Shown: positions 56,473-64,000 of the stretch, piece after piece
Position numbering within the stretch: the first letter of the stretch is position 1
Layout: the number at the start of each line of letters is the position of its first letter
From: Vibrio viridaestus
GTDB lineage: Bacteria > Pseudomonadota > Gammaproteobacteria > Enterobacterales > Vibrionaceae
Length of the DNA: 64,000 nt
Assembly (NCBI RefSeq): GCF_003856525.1
Contig: NZ_RJVQ01000004.1
Span: 291,291 to 355,290 of the forward strand
Direction: 5' to 3'
Notes under the pieces: generated by a model
The model's database searches: none
What the model saw: only the letters and a program-made list of their open reading frames with translations
Told to the model about the DNA's origin: nothing
Translations under genes and position numbers: made by a program

Positions 56473-59046
56473 ATGCGTCTTGATCGATTTACAAGCAAAT
56501 TTCAAGTTGCTATCTCAGATGCTCAGTCGTTAGCACTAGGGCGTGATCATCAATATATTGAACCTGTTCACCTTATGGTTGCATTAATGGATCAGGACGG
56601 AAGTCCGATACGTCCATTGTTGACGATGATGAATGTCGATGCGATGCAACTTCGCTCGAAGTTAGGTGAAGAACTTGATCGGTTACCTAAAGTGACTGGA
56701 ATTGGAGCTGATGTACAGCTCTCAAGCGGCCTTGGGTATCTTTTCAATATGTGCGATAAAATCGCGCAAAAGCGGCAAGATGCTTATATATCGTCAGAAA
56801 TCTTTTTACTTGCTGCTATTCAAGACAAAGGTCCACTAGGACAACTATGCAAAGATCTTGGCGTCACTGAGAAAAAGGTGACTGATGCTATTGAGAAAGT
56901 CCGTGGTGGGCAAAAGGTTAAAGATCAAAATGCGGAGGATCTTCGTCAGGCTTTGGAGAAATTTACCGTTGATCTGACTGAAAGAGCTGAACAAGGTAAG
57001 CTCGATCCTGTGATTGGTCGTGATGATGAAATTCGAAGAACAATCCAAGTATTACAGCGTCGTACTAAGAACAATCCAGTATTAATAGGCGAGCCTGGTG
57101 TAGGTAAAACTGCAATTGTTGAAGGATTAGCGCAGAGAATCATCAACAATGAAGTTCCTGAGGGTTTACGAGGTCGTCGAGTTCTGTCTCTAGATATGGG
57201 GGCATTGGTTGCGGGAGCTAAATATCGAGGTGAGTTTGAAGAGCGATTAAAATCAGTCCTTAACGAATTGGCTAAGGAAGAAGGCAATGTCATCCTCTTC
57301 ATAGATGAGCTTCATACTATGGTCGGCGCAGGTAAGGGTGAAGGCTCAATGGATGCAGGGAATATGTTAAAACCTGCATTGGCTCGTGGAGAACTTCATT
57401 GTGTTGGCGCTACTACGCTAGATGAGTATCGACAATATGTTGAGAAAGATCCTGCTCTAGAGAGACGTTTCCAAAAAGTCCTCGTGGACGAACCGAGCGT
57501 TGAGGACACTGTTGCAATATTACGTGGGTTGAAAGAGCGTTATGAGCTCCACCATCATGTTGAGATTACCGATCCCGCTATTGTGGCTGCTGCAACACTG
57601 TCACATCGTTACGTTTCAGATCGTCAGCTACCAGATAAGGCGATTGACTTAATTGATGAAGCGGCTTCAAGTATTCGTCTGCAGATAGATTCTAAACCAG
57701 AAGAATTGGATAAGTTGGAAAGACGAATTATCCAGCTCAAAATTGAGCAGCAGGCTCTGAGCAATGAGCATGATAATGCTAGTAACAAACGGTTGGAGAT
57801 TCTGAACGAAGAGCTTACCGAGCGTGAAAAAGAATACGCAGAACTTGAAGAAGTCTGGAACGCTGAAAAAGCAGCGTTGTCTGGCACTCAGCATATAAAA
57901 TCAGAACTTGAGCAAGCACGTATGGATATGGACGTTGCTCGTCGAGCTGGTGATTTGAATCGAATGTCTGAATTGCAATACGGACGTATTCCTGAGCTTG
58001 AAAAGCAACTCGACCTCGCAGCTCAAGCAGAGATGCAGGAAATGACATTGCTGAGAAACAAAGTCACAGATGCCGAAATTGCAGAAGTTCTGTCTAAGCA
58101 AACGGGAATACCTGTTTCGAAAATGCTAGAGGCAGAGAAAGAGAAATTACTGCAGATGGAAAGCGTTCTGCATAAGAGAGTCATAGGACAGGTTGAAGCA
58201 GTTGATGTTGTATCGAACGCAATTCGACGCAGCCGTGCTGGCTTATCTGATCCAAACCGACCTATTGGTTCGTTTCTCTTCCTTGGCCCTACGGGTGTAG
58301 GTAAAACGGAACTGTGTAAAACGCTTGCTAACTTTATGTTTGATAGTGAAGAGGCGATGGTTCGGATTGATATGTCCGAATTTATGGAAAAACATTCGGT
58401 CGCACGTCTGGTAGGTGCTCCTCCGGGCTATGTTGGTTACGAGGAAGGTGGATATCTCACAGAAGCAGTAAGACGTAAACCTTACTCTGTGATTCTATTG
58501 GATGAAGTCGAGAAAGCACACCCGGATGTCTTTAATATTTTACTTCAGGTGCTCGATGATGGCCGCTTGACTGATGGTCAGGGTAGGACAGTCGATTTTC
58601 GCAATACTGTCGTGATTATGACGTCTAACCTTGGTTCAAGTCAGATCCAAGAAGGCTTTAAAGACTTAAACTATGAGCAAATGAAAGCCCAGGTGATGGA
58701 TGTCGTTGCGCACCATTTCCGTCCTGAGTTCCTAAATAGGGTTGACGAAAGTGTTGTGTTCCATCCTTTAGGTCGGGAACAGATTAAGTCTATCGCATCT
58801 ATTCAGATCGAACGATTGCGTCAACGTATGCATGAAAGAGATTACGAGCTTGATATGGATGAAAAAGCGTTAGATCTGATAGCTCAAGTTGGATTCGATC
58901 CAGTTTACGGAGCAAGACCGTTAAAACGAGCTATCCAGCAGGAAGTTGAGAATCCACTCGCCAAGGCTATGTTATCTGGAGAATTTACCCCTGGTAGACC
59001 AATTAAGCTGACGGCGGTTGATGGGAAAATATTGGCTACCCAATAG
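56473..59046 (+). CDS. clpB: disaggregase chaperone ClpB
   Basis: 857 residues from ATG 56473 ([11 protein letters not shown]), preceded by AAGGTGG. The N domain (1-145) precedes AAA1 (Walker A GEPGVGKT), the coiled-coil middle domain (about 405-525) and AAA2 ([18 protein letters not shown]). ClpB extracts proteins from aggregates with DnaK. The internal Met start that yields the short E. coli form (MRGGE) is here a Val (GTC), so a short form, if made, starts elsewhere. In E. coli rrnG follows directly; here a four-gene block intervenes. Confidence 0.97.
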   Translation: MRLDRFTSKFQVAISDAQSLALGRDHQYIEPVHLMVALMDQDGSPIRPLLTMMNVDAMQLRSKLGEELDRLPKVTGIGADVQLSSGLGYLFNMCDKIAQKRQDAYISSEIFLLAAIQDKGPLGQLCKDLGVTEKKVTDAIEKVRGGQKVKDQNAEDLRQALEKFTVDLTERAEQGKLDPVIGRDDEIRRTIQVLQRRTKNNPVLIGEPGVGKTAIVEGLAQRIINNEVPEGLRGRRVLSLDMGALVAGAKYRGEFEERLKSVLNELAKEEGNVILFIDELHTMVGAGKGEGSMDAGNMLKPALARGELHCVGATTLDEYRQYVEKDPALERRFQKVLVDEPSVEDTVAILRGLKERYELHHHVEITDPAIVAAATLSHRYVSDRQLPDKAIDLIDEAASSIRLQIDSKPEELDKLERRIIQLKIEQQALSNEHDNASNKRLEILNEELTEREKEYAELEEVWNAEKAALSGTQHIKSELEQARMDMDVARRAGDLNRMSELQYGRIPELEKQLDLAAQAEMQEMTLLRNKVTDAEIAEVLSKQTGIPVSKMLEAEKEKLLQMESVLHKRVIGQVEAVDVVSNAIRRSRAGLSDPNRPIGSFLFLGPTGVGKTELCKTLANFMFDSEEAMVRIDMSEFMEKHSVARLVGAPPGYVGYEEGGYLTEAVRRKPYSVILLDEVEKAHPDVFNILLQVLDDGRLTDGQGRTVDFRNTVVIMTSNLGSSQIQEGFKDLNYEQMKAQVMDVVAHHFRPEFLNRVDESVVFHPLGREQIKSIASIQIERLRQRMHERDYELDMDEKALDLIAQVGFDPVYGARPLKRAIQQEVENPLAKAMLSGEFTPGRPIKLTAVDGKILATQ

Positions 59047-59077
59047 TAGCTGAGCAGCGAATGTGAAGCGAAGACAT

Positions 59078-59108
59078 AAAAGCTCAGGAAGCGATTCCTG
59101 AGCTTTTT
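59078..59108. terminator. terminator between clpB and the dioxygenase gene
   Basis: AAAAGCTCAGGAA / TTCCTGAGCTTTT stem, loop GCGA, T-run; bidirectional. Confidence 0.88.
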
Positions 59109-59119
59109 AGTTTCAAGTG

Positions 59120-60109
59120 CTATTCACTAAAATTCGCTGCAATTCGCATATTCAGATAGTCCTTCGCTGTTATCGGAGGGTATTTTCCTTCAGGACCTGA
59201 AATGGTAATTGATTTATTTGCCTGACAAAAGAAAGCCATACTATAGCGAGGGCCCTGAGATTCTTCTTGTGTAGGCATTCTTACTCTGTGCAGCGTTGAC
59301 TTCAATTTATCATCGCTCCAGCGCATTAACATATCACCGATATTACATGTAATAATGTTCTCTTTAGGAGGGACATTACTCCAGACCAAATTCTCTTTCG
59401 CGTCTTTCCCTGCAGCTACCTGAAGACCTCCTTGATCTTTTTGTTGAAAGACCAGTGTTAAGCAGTCGAAGTCAGTATGAGCTCCAGCTCGCCAGTAGGG
59501 AGTATTATTATCCACTTGCTGCATTGGTAAATAGTGTAATAGACGTAAAGTACTTTGATAGTCATCGCTTTCACGGTCGTGAGCTTGAGTGAAAAAGTTA
59601 CGATCAAACCCTAATTTCTCCGCAAAGCAAGATAGGACAAACATCCCAAGTTCCCATGTCTGATGCTCTGTTTGAAGCATGTGATATTGAAATTCAGAAA
59701 GTTGCTCTTCCGATGGCCAAAGTGATTCCATTCTTGGAAGGGTTATTTGATAGGATTCTTTTTGATCGGCAAGACCCGTAGATGGGCGGATTTGAGCTTT
59801 AAACTCCCAACCTGCATTTTGTCCTGCTTTCAGATTAAACTGTTGTTTAAATGTTTCGCTTTGAGCAAAAAATTGTTCGCTTAAATCGAATGCCTTTTCA
59901 ATATCGTTTGGTGCTATGCCATGATTGGATAGCTGAAAAAAACCGACTTGAGTCGCGGCTTGCCAGAGCTGTTCTGTGATGAGATCTCGGCGAGATTCTC
60001 TATCTGTCAAATCGATAACAGGAATGACAGTTTCATTGTTCTCCAGTCCATATTGACCGATTGTCGATTCAAAGTTGAGCTCGTCTAATGCATAATTTGT
60101 GTGTGTCAT
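59120..60109 (-). CDS. 2-oxoglutarate/Fe(II) dioxygenase, isopenicillin-N-synthase-like
   Basis: 329 residues from ATG 60109 (TGGAG seven bases before). N-terminal DIOX_N segment (VIPVIDLTDRESRR ... GFFQLSNHGI) and C-terminal jelly-roll core. The iron triad is His211, Asp213 (AGAHTDFD) and His274 (LHRVRMP); the 2OG-binding Arg288-x-Ser290 (PRYS) follows. Fungal thymine-7-hydroxylase and plant hormone oxidases share this family, but the substrate here is unknown. Ordered after an SBP and a base deaminase on the same strand, so a base-oxidising role is suggested by context only. Confidence 0.85.
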   Translation of the reverse strand: MTHTNYALDELNFESTIGQYGLENNETVIPVIDLTDRESRRDLITEQLWQAATQVGFFQLSNHGIAPNDIEKAFDLSEQFFAQSETFKQQFNLKAGQNAGWEFKAQIRPSTGLADQKESYQITLPRMESLWPSEEQLSEFQYHMLQTEHQTWELGMFVLSCFAEKLGFDRNFFTQAHDRESDDYQSTLRLLHYLPMQQVDNNTPYWRAGAHTDFDCLTLVFQQKDQGGLQVAAGKDAKENLVWSNVPPKENIITCNIGDMLMRWSDDKLKSTLHRVRMPTQEESQGPRYSMAFFCQANKSITISGPEGKYPPITAKDYLNMRIAANFSE

Positions 60110-60204
60110 GATTGACTCCAATAGTTGCTTGTTTTCGCTGTATTGGAGCAATGTCCAGCAATAACCAATAGCTATTACAGACCGCTTCTACTCCATCGTT
60201 TTCG

Positions 60205-60684
60205 TTACGACCACATACCTTCGTGAACTTGTGCCGCTTCATCTTCGAGTAGCGGTCCGTGGACCTCTGTTTTACGTTGTCCAGATTCAAACACGATACG
60301 GCAGGGTAATGCTAATGTTGGGTTTTCTGGATGATTTCCTGTGAGTTGTTTGAGTGTTGCTTCACTTAGTCCGTAGACAACTCGGCCAACACCAGCCCAA
60401 TAGATAGCGCCCGCGCACATAGCACAAGGCTCCGCGGATATATATAAAGTACATGTTTGCAAAAATTCTGGGGAATAGAGTTTACTTGCTCTCGTCATGA
60501 TCTTTCTTTCCGCATGCCCTGTCATATCCTTATTGGGAAGGTAGCCATTAATTTGTTCTAGGATCTTTTCACCATTTTTGTTGACTAAAATAGCTGCAAA
60601 TGGATGAATGCCCAGATTTTTCGCGTCTTCTGCGAGAGAGAAAGTATCGCGAAGAAGAGATAGATCTTTTGAAGAGACTGACAT
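60205..60684 (-). CDS. nucleoside/base deaminase, CDA superfamily (guanine-deaminase-like)
   Basis: 159 residues from ATG 60684, with AGGA six bases upstream; an ATG two codons earlier has no room for a ribosome site. The zinc site is His57-Ala-Glu59 (GHAERK) and Cys87-x2-Cys90 (EPCAMC). GAIYWAGVGRVVYGL resembles bacterial GuaD-type and TadA-type enzymes; the real TadA of this organism would have a tRNA-binding tail that I do not see. It lies 95 bases upstream of the dioxygenase on the same strand. Confidence 0.82.
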   Translation of the reverse strand: MSVSSKDLSLLRDTFSLAEDAKNLGIHPFAAILVNKNGEKILEQINGYLPNKDMTGHAERKIMTRASKLYSPEFLQTCTLYISAEPCAMCAGAIYWAGVGRVVYGLSEATLKQLTGNHPENPTLALPCRIVFESGQRKTEVHGPLLEDEAAQVHEGMWS

Positions 60685-60743
60685 AATCATTCCTAACGAG
60701 TCGTTGTTACGATTTATAAAAAATTTTGAATACCATTTATTAA

Positions 60744-60768
60744 AGAGACAGTTCGAGAAACTATCTCT
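60744..60768 (-). terminator. weak hairpin between binding-protein and deaminase genes
   Basis: AGAGA-c-AGTT / AACT-a-TCTCT with one mismatch and a poor T-run. It could lower downstream expression relative to the binding protein. Confidence 0.4.
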
Positions 60769-60794
60769 ATAAATAACGAGTTTTGTGATTAAGC

Positions 60795-61790
60795 TTATTT
60801 CGAGATGAAGTTTCGATTCACGACGGTTTCTGGATCCAGTGAATCAACATCAATATTGAGTGCATTAGCGGTTGCTACCCAGGTGTCTTTCAACCTTTTA
60901 GGATTAAATGACCCCATTCCATACTCGGTAGTAATATTATTAAAAACTAACCCTTTCATAGAATTGATGGTATTCACTGCGTCAGTCACATCTACTTCGG
61001 GAACCATTGCATTAACATCTTTTGCACTTTTTTCAGGATTTTCCCAAGTAAATTGAACGGCTTTTTTGTAGGCTACTAAGAATCGCTTTACCACGTCAGG
61101 GTGAGATTCAATAAAGCGATCACTTGCTACGATAGAGGATGAGTAGAATTCAAGACCAGCATCATACCAAGGTAATACTTTTAGTTTTTTACCAACTTGT
61201 TCTGCTTGTGTTTCGTAATCGGCTTGATCGGTAATCCAGGAGATCATTACGTCAGCTTTTCCTCTGATGAGCATTGGGTTGAGTGCTCCTGGGTCTGCTT
61301 TAATAATTTTTACACTATCTTCAGCAACGTTATTTTTTTTGAATAGCAATGGCAGAAAGATATTTTCTGAAGTGAAAGGCGATGTGACAATGGTTTTTCC
61401 AGCAACGTCTTTAACACTATTTATTCCTGATGCGGAGGTGACGTAAAACGCGTAAGGCGCTTTACTATAATAAGAGTAAACTGCTTCTACGGGTATCTGT
61501 CCATTCGCTTTAGCAGATAGCAATGCAACAATATCAGAACTACCTATATCTGCGTGACCCGCTGCGAGTTTAGTTAGGGCGTCACTGGACCCCTTTCCCA
61601 CTTTTATCGTGACATCGATTCCTTCTTCTGCAAAGAAACCTTCTTGAACGCCGACATAAACGGGTGCTTTATCCCCCCCAGGTAGCCAATCAAGCTGGAA
61701 CGTTACTTTATCTGCGGCTATTGATAATGACGAAAAACTGATGGCTAATGTTGGGAGTGAATATTTAAAAAGCGTGTTTAATGATTTCAT
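60795..61790 (-). CDS. NMT1/THI5-like ABC transporter substrate-binding protein
   Basis: 331 residues. A signal peptide (about 1-26, ending SIAA) precedes a type 2 periplasmic binding fold with VTFQLDWLPGGDKAPVYVG, GSSDALTKLAAGHADIGSSD and related blocks of the ThiY/NMT1 (pyrimidine precursor, nitrate, sulfonate) group. The ligand cannot be fixed by sequence. No permease or ATPase gene lies within the 4.5-kb block, so its transporter is encoded elsewhere or has been lost. Confidence 0.82.
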   Translation of the reverse strand: MKSLNTLFKYSLPTLAISFSSLSIAADKVTFQLDWLPGGDKAPVYVGVQEGFFAEEGIDVTIKVGKGSSDALTKLAAGHADIGSSDIVALLSAKANGQIPVEAVYSYYSKAPYAFYVTSASGINSVKDVAGKTIVTSPFTSENIFLPLLFKKNNVAEDSVKIIKADPGALNPMLIRGKADVMISWITDQADYETQAEQVGKKLKVLPWYDAGLEFYSSSIVASDRFIESHPDVVKRFLVAYKKAVQFTWENPEKSAKDVNAMVPEVDVTDAVNTINSMKGLVFNNITTEYGMGSFNPKRLKDTWVATANALNIDVDSLDPETVVNRNFISK

Positions 61791-61823
61791 AATTGCTCCG
61801 TGTATTCCTTTGCACTTAACAAG

Positions 61824-61846
61824 AATCTATCGTTTTTAGATAGATT
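61824..61846. repeat. hairpin upstream of the binding-protein gene
   Basis: AATCTATC / GATAGATT, 8-bp perfect stem with a 7-base loop, 34 bases before the binding-protein start. It would lie in the 5' UTR of its mRNA. Confidence 0.45.
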
Positions 61847-62014
61847 TACTTCTCATGAGCAATGTCCCGATGCCGATGCATCTAACCGCTTCTACTCACA
61901 CGTTGGTTTGAATCACGTTTATTGAGGCAATTGGCGTGCCAGATATCAAAACGGCTAAACTGAGTGGTTAATGGAATCAATATGTTCAATTACGCTCGGA
62001 TAATATCCTTCTCT

Positions 62015-62024
62015 TTGTATACAA
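62015..62024. promoter_or_regulatory. GntR-type operator, site 1
   Basis: TTGTATACAA is a perfect 10-bp palindrome in the divergent region; it shares an 11-mer with site 2 in opposite orientation. Confidence 0.5.
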
Positions 62025-62095
62025 TGTAAAAGAAGAAATGGCTGATTATACAGAGACGAATTTGCCTCTTTTTGGTACGTGATACTGTTGTTATG

Positions 62096-62108
62096 CACCA
62101 ATTTGGTG
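62096..62108. promoter_or_regulatory. palindrome CACCAATTTGGTG
   Basis: Perfect 6+1+6 inverted repeat midway between the two GntR-type sites, extendable to 62093-62111 with one mismatch. Function unknown; the 61791-62251 gap otherwise holds only promoters and no gene. Confidence 0.4.
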
Positions 62109-62156
62109 TATGAGATTGACGGTTTCTCTGGGGGTAAATATGGTCTGTATATTGCA

Positions 62157-62166
62157 TTGTATACAT
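62157..62166. promoter_or_regulatory. GntR-type operator, site 2
   Basis: TTGTATACAT; the core TGTATACA is a perfect palindrome as at site 1. Common 11-mer CATTGTATACA at 62155-62165. Confidence 0.5.
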
Positions 62167-62251
62167 TTGAATTTGGAGAGTATAAGCGGTTAGTGTAGGC
62201 CATCCCTACCAGGACATTGCTCGATTTCAATAAAAGAGACAGGAAATAGCA

Positions 62252-63616
62252 ATGAACTATCTGATTAAAGGCGCATTAGTCCCCCAAGGTACTCGCTTTT
62301 CAACACTTGATATTAGAATCGAAGATAACATTATTGCGGATATGGGAACGGACTTAGTCTGTCTGCCTGGTGAAAAGGTGATTGATGCAAAAGGATGTGT
62401 CGCTTATCCGGGATTTGTTAATACACATCATCATTTGGCTCAATCCATTTTGAAAGGCATTCCTGCAGGACAAAACCATGCTCTGGGTGATTGGCTGTCT
62501 AGTGTTCCTTACCGATTCTGGCCTCATATTACTCCTGATATTATGTACCATGCTGCCTCGTTAGGTTTTTGGGAATTGCTTAGATCGGGCACAACTACCT
62601 GTGCGGATCATCACTATCTATATCATGCTGCTACAACACCGGAATTAGAAGAAAGTGTATGGCAAGCAGCAGAGGATATGGGTATCCGTTTTGTTTTGTG
62701 TCGAGGAGGAGCGACGGTTCTAGGTAGCCACAAAGGTTTTTTAAAGGCTGGAGTTACACCAGAAAGTATTGATCTCATGCTACGTAGATTAGATGAGAGC
62801 GTGTCACGTCATCATGAGTCTGGTTCCTACGCAATGAAGAAAGTTGTCGTTGCTCCAACAACATTAGTTCATTCATCTACTCCAAACGATTTACGTCTAT
62901 TAGCTGAATTTGCTCGTAGCCATAAATTAAAAATGCACTCACACATGTTAGAAGTTGGATTCGATCAGAAACAGTCACTAAACAAATACGGAATGGGTGC
63001 GATTGAATTTGCGGAATCGTGCAACTGGCTTGGGAAGGATGTGTGGTTTGCGCATCTTGTACAGGCTGATAGCAAAGATATAGCTACGTTAGCGGAAACG
63101 AAAACGGGAATAGCTCATTGCCCAACATCAAATTGCCGCCTTGGTAGTGGTATAGCAAATATCATAGAGATGGAAAAGAAAGGGATGCCAGTGTCAATTG
63201 GTGTGGATGGTTCCGCTTCATCTGAAAGTGGATCAATGTTACAGGAGTTGAATCTCAGTTGGTTGATACACAGAGCTATAAATGGCGCAAATGCGACTAG
63301 CATTGATAAAGTTTTAAGTTGGGGAACTGAAGGTGGGGCGAAAATTCTTGGTCTAGAAGGAGTAGGGGCTATCAATATAGGTTATGCAGCTGATTTGGTT
63401 CTGTACGATTTACAATCTGCAAGATTGGTTGGATGTCATGACCAAGCTTATGCCCCTTTACTATGCGGAGAGCCAGCAACGGTCAAAATGACTTGGGTTA
63501 ATGGAAAATGTGTCTACTCCAAAGAAATGAGCCTAGGGATGGAAGAAAAATTGATTGAAAATGCCTACAAAGCTTTGCATTCCTTGTTAGATACAGTGAG
63601 GGATTTTGAGAGGTAA
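62252..63616 (+). CDS. amidohydrolase of the 8-oxoguanine deaminase / TRZ-ATZ group
   Basis: 454 residues, metal-dependent amidohydrolase barrel. Metal ligands: His59/His61 in FVNTHHHLAQ, a His in KMHSHMLE, a His in WFAHLVQ and the Asp in IGVDGSASSESG. ADHHYLYHAA and HCPTSNCRLGSGI are blocks shared with Pseudomonas 8-oxoguanine deaminase, which makes uric acid, and with chlorotriazine hydrolases. I favour the purine enzyme because the neighbour is a base deaminase. Divergent from the binding-protein unit and ends at its own terminator, just before the rRNA promoters. Confidence 0.85.
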   Translation: MNYLIKGALVPQGTRFSTLDIRIEDNIIADMGTDLVCLPGEKVIDAKGCVAYPGFVNTHHHLAQSILKGIPAGQNHALGDWLSSVPYRFWPHITPDIMYHAASLGFWELLRSGTTTCADHHYLYHAATTPELEESVWQAAEDMGIRFVLCRGGATVLGSHKGFLKAGVTPESIDLMLRRLDESVSRHHESGSYAMKKVVVAPTTLVHSSTPNDLRLLAEFARSHKLKMHSHMLEVGFDQKQSLNKYGMGAIEFAESCNWLGKDVWFAHLVQADSKDIATLAETKTGIAHCPTSNCRLGSGIANIIEMEKKGMPVSIGVDGSASSESGSMLQELNLSWLIHRAINGANATSIDKVLSWGTEGGAKILGLEGVGAINIGYAADLVLYDLQSARLVGCHDQAYAPLLCGEPATVKMTWVNGKCVYSKEMSLGMEEKLIENAYKALHSLLDTVRDFER

Positions 63617-63648
63617 TGAGCGTAAAGTAGACAAAACTTTGGGTATTA

Positions 63649-63680
63649 GCTCAAACCTTGTGCGTTTGAGCTTGTTTTTC
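63649..63680 (+). terminator. amidohydrolase terminator
   Basis: GCTCAAAC / GTTTGAGC stem (63649-63656, 63664-63671), 7-base loop, then TTGTTTTTC. It insulates the rRNA promoters downstream. Confidence 0.85.
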
Positions 63681-63701
63681 GGTTTTTTTATCATTTAGCG
63701 C

Positions 63702-63729
63702 TTGCTTCGAAAAGGGAACTGTCTATAAT
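63702..63729 (+). promoter_or_regulatory. rRNA operon promoter P1
   Basis: TTGCTT (63702-63707), 16-base spacer, TATAAT (63724-63729) with a C-rich discriminator CGCCACCC, as expected of a growth-rate and ppGpp-controlled rrn P1. An A/T-rich UP-like stretch precedes it. Confidence 0.75.
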
Positions 63730-63793
63730 CGCCACCCACTGAGACGGACAACGTAAGTGTTCGATGGAAAAGAAAAAAAGAATTAAAAAGTGA

Positions 63794-63821
63794 TTGACAC
63801 TTTTTATTATCTGGTTAGAAT
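63794..63821 (+). promoter_or_regulatory. rRNA operon promoter P2
   Basis: TTGACA (63794-63799), 16-base spacer, TAGAAT (63816-63821), followed by a pyrimidine-rich stretch. Confidence 0.75.
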
Positions 63822-63828
63822 TCTCCTC

Positions 63829-63863
63829 CACCTTGAGTAAAGGTGTCTCAGCGCTCTTTAACA
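63829..63863 (+). promoter_or_regulatory. rRNA antitermination site boxB-boxA
   Basis: boxB hairpin CACCTT-GAGTA-AAGGTG (63829-63845) is followed by boxA GCTCTTTAACA (63853-63863), then the conserved AATCTGTGTGGGCACTCG. These are the Nus-factor sites of the rRNA leader and show a 16S rRNA gene just beyond the window. Confidence 0.92.
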
Positions 63864-64000
63864 ATATAAACCTATCAATCTGTGTGGGCACTCGTCGGAT
63901 AAACATCCAAAAGATTTTATCAATGATACGAGTGACCAAATCGAATAAGATTTCTTTTTAAGAAAGATTATTTGGCACAGTCAATTCAACATTACATTAC

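Noticed and set aside
61955-62230. 91-codon minus-strand frame in the divergent control region
   Set aside because: It spans both GntR-type operators and the central palindrome, has no good ribosome site and low-complexity composition; the DNA is better explained as regulatory.
61791-62251. Purine riboswitch upstream of the base-catabolism genes
   Set aside because: The conserved TATA-AT and pyrimidine loop sequences and the three-way-junction pattern are not found; only simple hairpins are present.

Overview
The window is a gene-dense piece of a Vibrionaceae main chromosome. Gene content and order match the Vibrio cholerae chromosome 1 stretch with lysS-vpsR, mutH-rppH-ptsP, nhaR-hlyU-rpsT, nspS-mbaA, pheA-raiA and bamD-rluD-pgeF-clpB. 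Coding density, codon use and intrinsic terminators look uniform. I see no insertion sequence, prophage, integron cassette, CRISPR array or tRNA gene.

Layout. 1-5.9 kb: recD (cut by the window edge), argA, mltA, tcdA-csdE. 6-9.5 kb: srmB, trmN6, brnQ. 9.6-15.7 kb: prfB (with its programmed frameshift)-lysS, vpsR, tas, mutH. 15.7-16.3 kb: a 609-base gene-free stretch between mutH and rppH, the position where Escherichia coli carries the DnaA-reactivating site DARS2; it holds DnaA boxes, a LexA-like box and short repeats. 16.3-21.6 kb: rppH-ptsP-TauE family-lgt-thyA. 21.7-24.9 kb: nptA, nhaR, hlyU, rpsT. 25.1-32.6 kb: murJ-ribF-ileS-lspA-fkpB-ispH. 32.7-40.4 kb: a CstA-family transporter, a small lipoprotein, the cell-wall recycling genes anmK-murQ and nagZ, and the BtsS/BtsR pyruvate-sensing pair. 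40.6-47.6 kb: aroF-tyrA, a PilZ protein, ettA, slt, trpR. 47.6-53.5 kb: nspS-mbaA-yjjX, pheA with a Phe leader peptide, raiA. 53.8-59.0 kb: bamD, rluD-pgeF, clpB. 59.1-63.6 kb: an accessory block (dioxygenase, base deaminase, orphan binding protein, 8-oxoguanine-deaminase-like amidohydrolase). 63.7-64.0 kb: tandem promoters and boxB/boxA of an rRNA operon whose 16S gene lies beyond the edge.

Themes. Cyclic-di-GMP control is over-represented (VpsR, the NspS-MbaA polyamine receptor pair, a PilZ protein). Aromatic amino acid synthesis comes with readable regulation: TyrR boxes before aroF-tyrA, a TrpR-like operator before trpR, and a complete attenuator before pheA. Other readable control sites are an ARG box at argA, a PhoB box at nptA, a CRP site at raiA, and triple repeats before the CstA-family gene that resemble BtsR sites.

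Best candidates for something new: (1) the 59.1-63.6 kb block between clpB and the rRNA operon, which looks like a small nucleobase-modifying pathway under paired GntR-type operators; (2) the mutH-rppH DnaA-box region, a likely Vibrio DARS2 with an added LexA box; (3) the candidate BtsR repeats linking pyruvate sensing to the neighbouring transporter.
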